55,627 bases of DNA, taken from Halobacteriales archaeon QH_7_66_36. GTDB lineage: Archaea > Halobacteriota > Halobacteria > Halobacteriales > Haloarculaceae. Shown here in pieces: positions 52,241-55,627 of this stretch. Position numbers and translations under genes: made by a program. The stretch lies in assembly GCA_003021175.1 (NCBI GenBank), contig PXQV01000012.1, positions 1-55,627 of the forward strand. Direction: 5' to 3'. The notes below the pieces were generated by a model. It saw only the letters and a program-made list of their open reading frames with translations. It was not told the origin of the DNA and did no database searches. The first letter of the stretch is position 1. Every line of letters begins with the position of its first letter.

Positions 52241-53611
52241 ATGAGTACGCACTCCGTCGACGTTGCGGTCGTCGGTGCCGGCACCGCCGGGTGTTATGCC
52301 GCCGCGACGCTCGGCCAAGCGGGCTTCGACGTCGCCGTCGTCGAACGGAAATCCGAGGAGGAAGCGGGCCACATCGCCTGTGGCGACGCGCTGAAGGGGG
52401 CGAACAAGTTCCCGTCGGCGATCCCGAAGTCGACGCTCGAACCGGCGTTCACGAACACGGAGGTAGACCACGGCCGCTTCGAGGTGCCGCGACAGGGCGT
52501 CGAACTCGACATTCCCGTCCCGGGCGAACTCGCCGTCATCGACCGCATGGAGTACGGCCGGCTCCTCATCAACGCGGCCGACGCGGCCGGCGCGGCGTTC
52601 CACTACGACACGGTCGTACAGGACGTACGACAGGACGACGACGGCCGCGTGGTCGGCCTCACGGCGAGTCACGGCGGCGACCCCGTCGAGTACGACGCGG
52701 AGATGGTGCTCGACTGTGCCGGCGCGCTCTCCATCCTGCAGGAGAAGACGGACTTCTCCGGGACGACGTTCGACACGAACGTGCGTTACTCGCAGTTCTC
52801 CTCCGCGTACCGCGAGATAATCGAGGTGGAGGAGCCGGTCGACTGGTCGGACGCGCTCGTACTCAAGCCGACGAAGCGCTCGGCGGGGTATCTCTGGTAC
52901 TTCCCGCGCACGCCGACGGAGATCAACGTCGGGCTCGGCTTCCAGATGAACGCGGAGCCGATGAAGCTCGTCGACGACCTCCGTGAGGACATCGCGGACC
53001 GCCCGGAGTTCCAGAACGGAACGGTCGTCGACAAGCTCGGCGCGGCACTGCCCACCCGACGGACGTACGATTCGGCGGTCGCGCCCGGCTTCATCGCCGC
53101 TGGCGACTCGGCGGCCCACGTGAACCCCATCTCCGGCGGCGGGATCGCCGGCGCGGCCTACGCCGGCAAGTACGCCGCCGAGCAGGCCATCGAGGCCATC
53201 GAGACGGGCGACGCGAGCGAGGAATCGCTGTGGGCGTACAACAGCCGCGTCATCGACCACTTCGGCGCGCGCTACGCCGCGCTCGACGTGTACAACATCT
53301 TCTCGACGGCCTACGAGATCAGCGACCTGACGGCGCTGGCCGGCGCGCTCCCGGGCAAGCAGATCGCCGACGCGCTCTACTCCGGGTCGTCGGGCGTCTC
53401 GCCGTGGCTCGCGCTCAAGACGCTCTGGAAGGCGCGCGGCCACCTCGACACCCTGCGTGACCTGTACGCGACGAAGGACATCGCCGACGACCTGCTCGCC
53501 CACTACGAGTCGTACCCCGACGCCCCCGGCGACTTCGCCGCGTGGCAGTCGGAGCGCGACCGCATCATGGAGGACGTGTACGCGAAGACCGGCGCGGAGC
53601 CGAAGTACTGA
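52241..53611 (+). CDS. Geranylgeranyl reductase family protein (digeranylgeranylglycerophospholipid reductase)
   Basis: 456 residues. FAD-dependent reductase that saturates isoprenoid chains of archaeal membrane lipids. Rossmann motif [29 protein letters not shown] at the N-terminus, the family motif [13 protein letters not shown]-contact [27 protein letters not shown], and [19 protein letters not shown], typical of geranylgeranyl reductases. The C-terminal 130 residues are helical and membrane-near. No signal peptide. It is a little longer than some archaeal homologues, as usual in haloarchaea. Confidence 0.92.
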   Translation: MSTHSVDVAVVGAGTAGCYAAATLGQAGFDVAVVERKSEEEAGHIACGDALKGANKFPSAIPKSTLEPAFTNTEVDHGRFEVPRQGVELDIPVPGELAVIDRMEYGRLLINAADAAGAAFHYDTVVQDVRQDDDGRVVGLTASHGGDPVEYDAEMVLDCAGALSILQEKTDFSGTTFDTNVRYSQFSSAYREIIEVEEPVDWSDALVLKPTKRSAGYLWYFPRTPTEINVGLGFQMNAEPMKLVDDLREDIADRPEFQNGTVVDKLGAALPTRRTYDSAVAPGFIAAGDSAAHVNPISGGGIAGAAYAGKYAAEQAIEAIETGDASEESLWAYNSRVIDHFGARYAALDVYNIFSTAYEISDLTALAGALPGKQIADALYSGSSGVSPWLALKTLWKARGHLDTLRDLYATKDIADDLLAHYESYPDAPGDFAAWQSERDRIMEDVYAKTGAEPKY

Positions 53612-53626
53612 CTGCCGGATATTCTT

Positions 53627-53636
53627 AAAAAGCGAC
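53627..53636 (-). terminator. Possible T-rich terminator of the gene at 53657
   Basis: On the minus strand GCTTTTTAAG follows the stop codon by about 20 nt. T-runs of this kind end archaeal transcripts. Confidence 0.4.
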
Positions 53637-53656
53637 GCGGCTGGGTCGAAGCGTCG

Positions 53657-54082
53657 TTAGGCTGGCGTCTCGCTCGCCGACTCCGTGCTGGACGCGTCGC
53701 CGTCGTTCGCGTCATCGCTCTCGTCGTCCGGCGTCACGTCGCCAATCGCGCTCCCGAGGTCGGAGATGCTCCCGTCGATGAACTGGTTGATCAGGCCGTG
53801 GATCTCACCGACGTGGTCGGGGACCTGCTCGGGCATGTCGGTCGGCGGGCCTCGCCGTTCGTCGGCCGCGCTCGCGTCGGCCGCGTCGGACGCGTTGCCC
53901 GCACTGGACGCGTCACCGTCGCTGTCGTCTGCGGCGTCCGTGGCCGCGTCGTCCGCATTCTCGTTCGGGCCCGCGTCGTCGGGCGCGTTACCACTGCCGG
54001 GCGCGGCGGCGACTGCACCGGCCGCGCCGGCCGTGACGACCAGTGCCGCGAGCAGCATCGCGGCGTATCGTTTCAGGCTCAT
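53657..54082 (-). CDS. Secreted acidic protein of unknown function
   Basis: 141 residues. Sec-type signal peptide MSLKRYAAMLLAALVVTAGAAGAVAAAPG with likely cleavage after AVAAA (no lipobox, no twin Arg). The mature part is a very Asp/Ala/Ser-rich low-complexity linker (PDDAGPNENADDAATDAADDSDGD...), then a short ordered part PTDMPEQVPDHVGEIHGLINQFIDGSISDLGSAIGD, then another acidic tail. The ordered helix-like segment may be the functional part. I cannot assign a family. It is divergent from no gene and flanked by the M20 hydrolase on the same strand. Confidence 0.78.
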   Translation of the reverse strand: MSLKRYAAMLLAALVVTAGAAGAVAAAPGSGNAPDDAGPNENADDAATDAADDSDGDASSAGNASDAADASAADERRGPPTDMPEQVPDHVGEIHGLINQFIDGSISDLGSAIGDVTPDDESDDANDGDASSTESASETPA

Positions 54083-54175
54083 TGCACTCGACCGTATCCG
54101 CCGGGGATGGATAAGGGGGCCACGCCGTTCGGTCGGGTTCAGGCCGCTGAACGGTGATAAACGGAGTGAACGGAG

Positions 54176-55453
54176 TCAGTCGTCCGCGCCGAGTCGCTCG
54201 ATAGTGCCGACGAGCGTGTCGATGCCGACCGGGATGGACGCCTCTTCCACGTCGAAGGTGGCGGTGTGGTGGCCGCCCGGATGCGAGGTGCCGACGCCGA
54301 CGTAGCAGGCGCGGCCGCCCTGATCCTGCACGTGCTGCATCAGATACGTCGCGTCCTCGCTGCCGCCCAGCGTGTCGCGCCGGAGTCGGGAGTCGACGCC
54401 CGTGACGCCGCCCGCGACCTCGTGCACGAGGTCGACCAGCCCCTCGTCGCTGGTCGCGCTCGGTGCGTCGCCGATGAGTTCGGTGTCGACCGTACAGCCG
54501 TACTGCGTCGCGGCACCCTCCAGCGCGTCGCGCGCGCGGTCGAGCATCGACTCCTTCAGCTCCGTCGTCTCGCCGCGCACCTCCGCCTCGATGCGTGCGG
54601 ACTCGGGGATGATGTTGGTGGCCGTACCGCCCTCGACGCGGCCGGCGTTCACGCGGGTCGCGCCGTCGGAGTGGCGTGGGATGCCGTACAGCCCTTGGAC
54701 GGCCGATGCCATCGCCTGCACCGCGTTGTCCCCCTCCTCCGGGCGCGCGCCGGCGTGGCCGGGGTGGCCGGTGAACTCGGCGTGGATGTGGGAGACGGCG
54801 AGGAAGCCGTCGATGCCCGCGACCACCTCACCCGTCGGGTGGTCGAGACCGACGTGGCAGGCCAGCAGTTCGTCCACGTCGTCCAGATGGCCGGACTCGG
54901 CCATCGCCTTTCCGCCGCCGACGACCTCCTCGGCCGGCTGGAAGAACATCTTGAGCGTCCCCGAGAAGTCGGCCGCTTTCATCCGTCGCAGGACGCCCAG
55001 TCCGATGGTCGCGTGGGCGTCGTGTCCGCAGGCGTGCATGTGGCCGTCGACCTCCGAGCGGAACCCCTCGGCCGCGGGGGTGTGGTCCGCGTCGTCGACC
55101 TCTCGCTGCGGGAGCGCGTCGATGTCGACGCGAAGCCCGATCGTCGGTCCCTTCCCCCGTTCGAGGACGGCGACAGCACCGGTGTAGCCGCCCTCGGTCT
55201 TGTCGAGGACATCTTCGCGTGCACCCGCTTCGCGGGCGCGCTCGTGCCACGCGGCGAGTTCCTCGCCGTCGGGGACGCCCATCCGCTCGCCGTCGGCGAG
55301 CACCTCGCGACCGACGTAGAGGTCGTCGACGCCGATCTGCTCTATCTCGTCGACGATGCGGGAAGTGGTGTGGAACTCGCGCCACGCGGGTTCGGGGTAG
55401 CGGTGGAGGTCGCGGCGCAGTTCGGCCAGCGCAGTCTCGCTCGTCAGGCTCAT
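54176..55453 (-). CDS. M20D family amidohydrolase/peptidase
   Basis: 425 residues from ATG 55453 (MSLTSETALAELRRDLHRYPEPAWREF). Zinc-dependent deacylase of the hippurate hydrolase/IAA-amino-acid hydrolase type. LRVDIDALP (metal-site Asp), HMHACGHDAHATIGLGVL (HACGHD), FFQPAEEVVGGGKAM (catalytic/metal Glu pair), then the dimerisation insert and the final metal His in VGVGTSHPGGHHTATFDVEE. The physiological substrate is not visible from sequence. The open frame continues upstream to 55609 into the repeat at the window edge, so the ATG next to the conserved LRRDLHRYPE is chosen. Confidence 0.93.
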   Translation of the reverse strand: MSLTSETALAELRRDLHRYPEPAWREFHTTSRIVDEIEQIGVDDLYVGREVLADGERMGVPDGEELAAWHERAREAGAREDVLDKTEGGYTGAVAVLERGKGPTIGLRVDIDALPQREVDDADHTPAAEGFRSEVDGHMHACGHDAHATIGLGVLRRMKAADFSGTLKMFFQPAEEVVGGGKAMAESGHLDDVDELLACHVGLDHPTGEVVAGIDGFLAVSHIHAEFTGHPGHAGARPEEGDNAVQAMASAVQGLYGIPRHSDGATRVNAGRVEGGTATNIIPESARIEAEVRGETTELKESMLDRARDALEGAATQYGCTVDTELIGDAPSATSDEGLVDLVHEVAGGVTGVDSRLRRDTLGGSEDATYLMQHVQDQGGRACYVGVGTSHPGGHHTATFDVEEASIPVGIDTLVGTIERLGADD

Positions 55454-55544
55454 GCATGTCTGTGGGCGTCGGGGAATAAAATACCCCTCGCAGTTCGAGG
55501 CAAGGTCCAGATACGAGTGACTCTGGAGATGAGGACGACGAAGT

Positions 55545-55627
55545 GTAGAAAGCCCCCGGTCGCTCGACTCGCGCGCCTCGCTGCGGTCCTCGTCGTTCGC
55601 TTCGCTCACTCCTGCGGTCCTTGCGTC
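55545..55627 (-). repeat. Partial copy D of the MITE-like element (cut by window end)
   Basis: From about 55551 (AGCCCCCGGTCGCTCGAC...) to 55627 the sequence follows the reverse complement of copy B closely, including CGCGCGCCTCGCTGCGGTCC and GCGGTCCTTGCGTC. The terminal repeat is not obvious at the left. The preceding 90 nt hold the promoter of the amidohydrolase. Confidence 0.65.

Overview
The window is a piece of a haloarchaeal chromosome (class Halobacteria). The evidence is high GC content, strongly acidic proteins, leaderless or near-leaderless genes with archaeal TATA boxes, a proteasome-activating nucleotidase, B-family DNA polymerase, Mre11/Rad50, RFC large subunit and geranylgeranyl reductase. 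The order pan - HTH gene - mre11 - rad50 - polB - sufCBD fits what I remember of the Haloferax lineage, but I cannot name the species.

Layout. 1-6.2 kb: 3'-truncated pan (minus strand), two small genes, then mre11-rad50 (4-nt overlap). 6.2-14.7 kb: three small haloarchaeal genes, polB carrying three inteins (one in each catalytic motif), and a frameshifted HNH endonuclease gene. 14.8-18.5 kb: sufC-sufB-sufD. 18.5-23 kb: a MITE-like element, an HTH regulator, two tandem DUF457-type membrane proteins and two acetyltransferases. 23.1-29.6 kb: rfcL, a polar amino-acid ABC transporter, an array of hairpins, and a malic enzyme/phosphotransacetylase fusion. 29.7-40 kb: heme A synthase family, pterin dehydratase, redoxin, a second MITE copy, an odd HAD protein, a broken moeA-like gene next to an intact moeA, a TatD family protein, a cation exchanger, two zinc-ribbon microproteins and a NYN protein. 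40-45.4 kb: the glycine cleavage genes gcvT-gcvH-gcvPA-gcvPB and a cob(I)alamin adenosyltransferase. 46-51 kb: tRNA-Val(CAC) with a 2.7-kb integrated element (tyrosine integrase, 23-nt att repeats), followed by a XhoI/PaeR7I-like restriction-modification pair. 51-55.6 kb: purC, geranylgeranyl reductase, a secreted acidic protein, an M20 amidohydrolase and the start of another repeat copy.

Replication and repair genes are scattered through the window (mre11, rad50, polB, rfcL). Mre11, PolB and RfcL all end in a PIP-box-like tail, so all three may dock on the PCNA clamp. The suf operon builds Fe-S clusters, and the moe genes would insert molybdenum into molybdopterin.

The most unusual signal is a set of short hairpins with exactly three-base loops. 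They occur inside MITE-like elements, as a six-hairpin array behind the malic enzyme gene, in a repeat inserted beside the att site, and as a 57-nt element inserted in frame into both sufD and the moeA-like gene. In two comparisons the flanks are conserved while the stem sequence changes with full compensation. This could be an undescribed mobile palindrome family.
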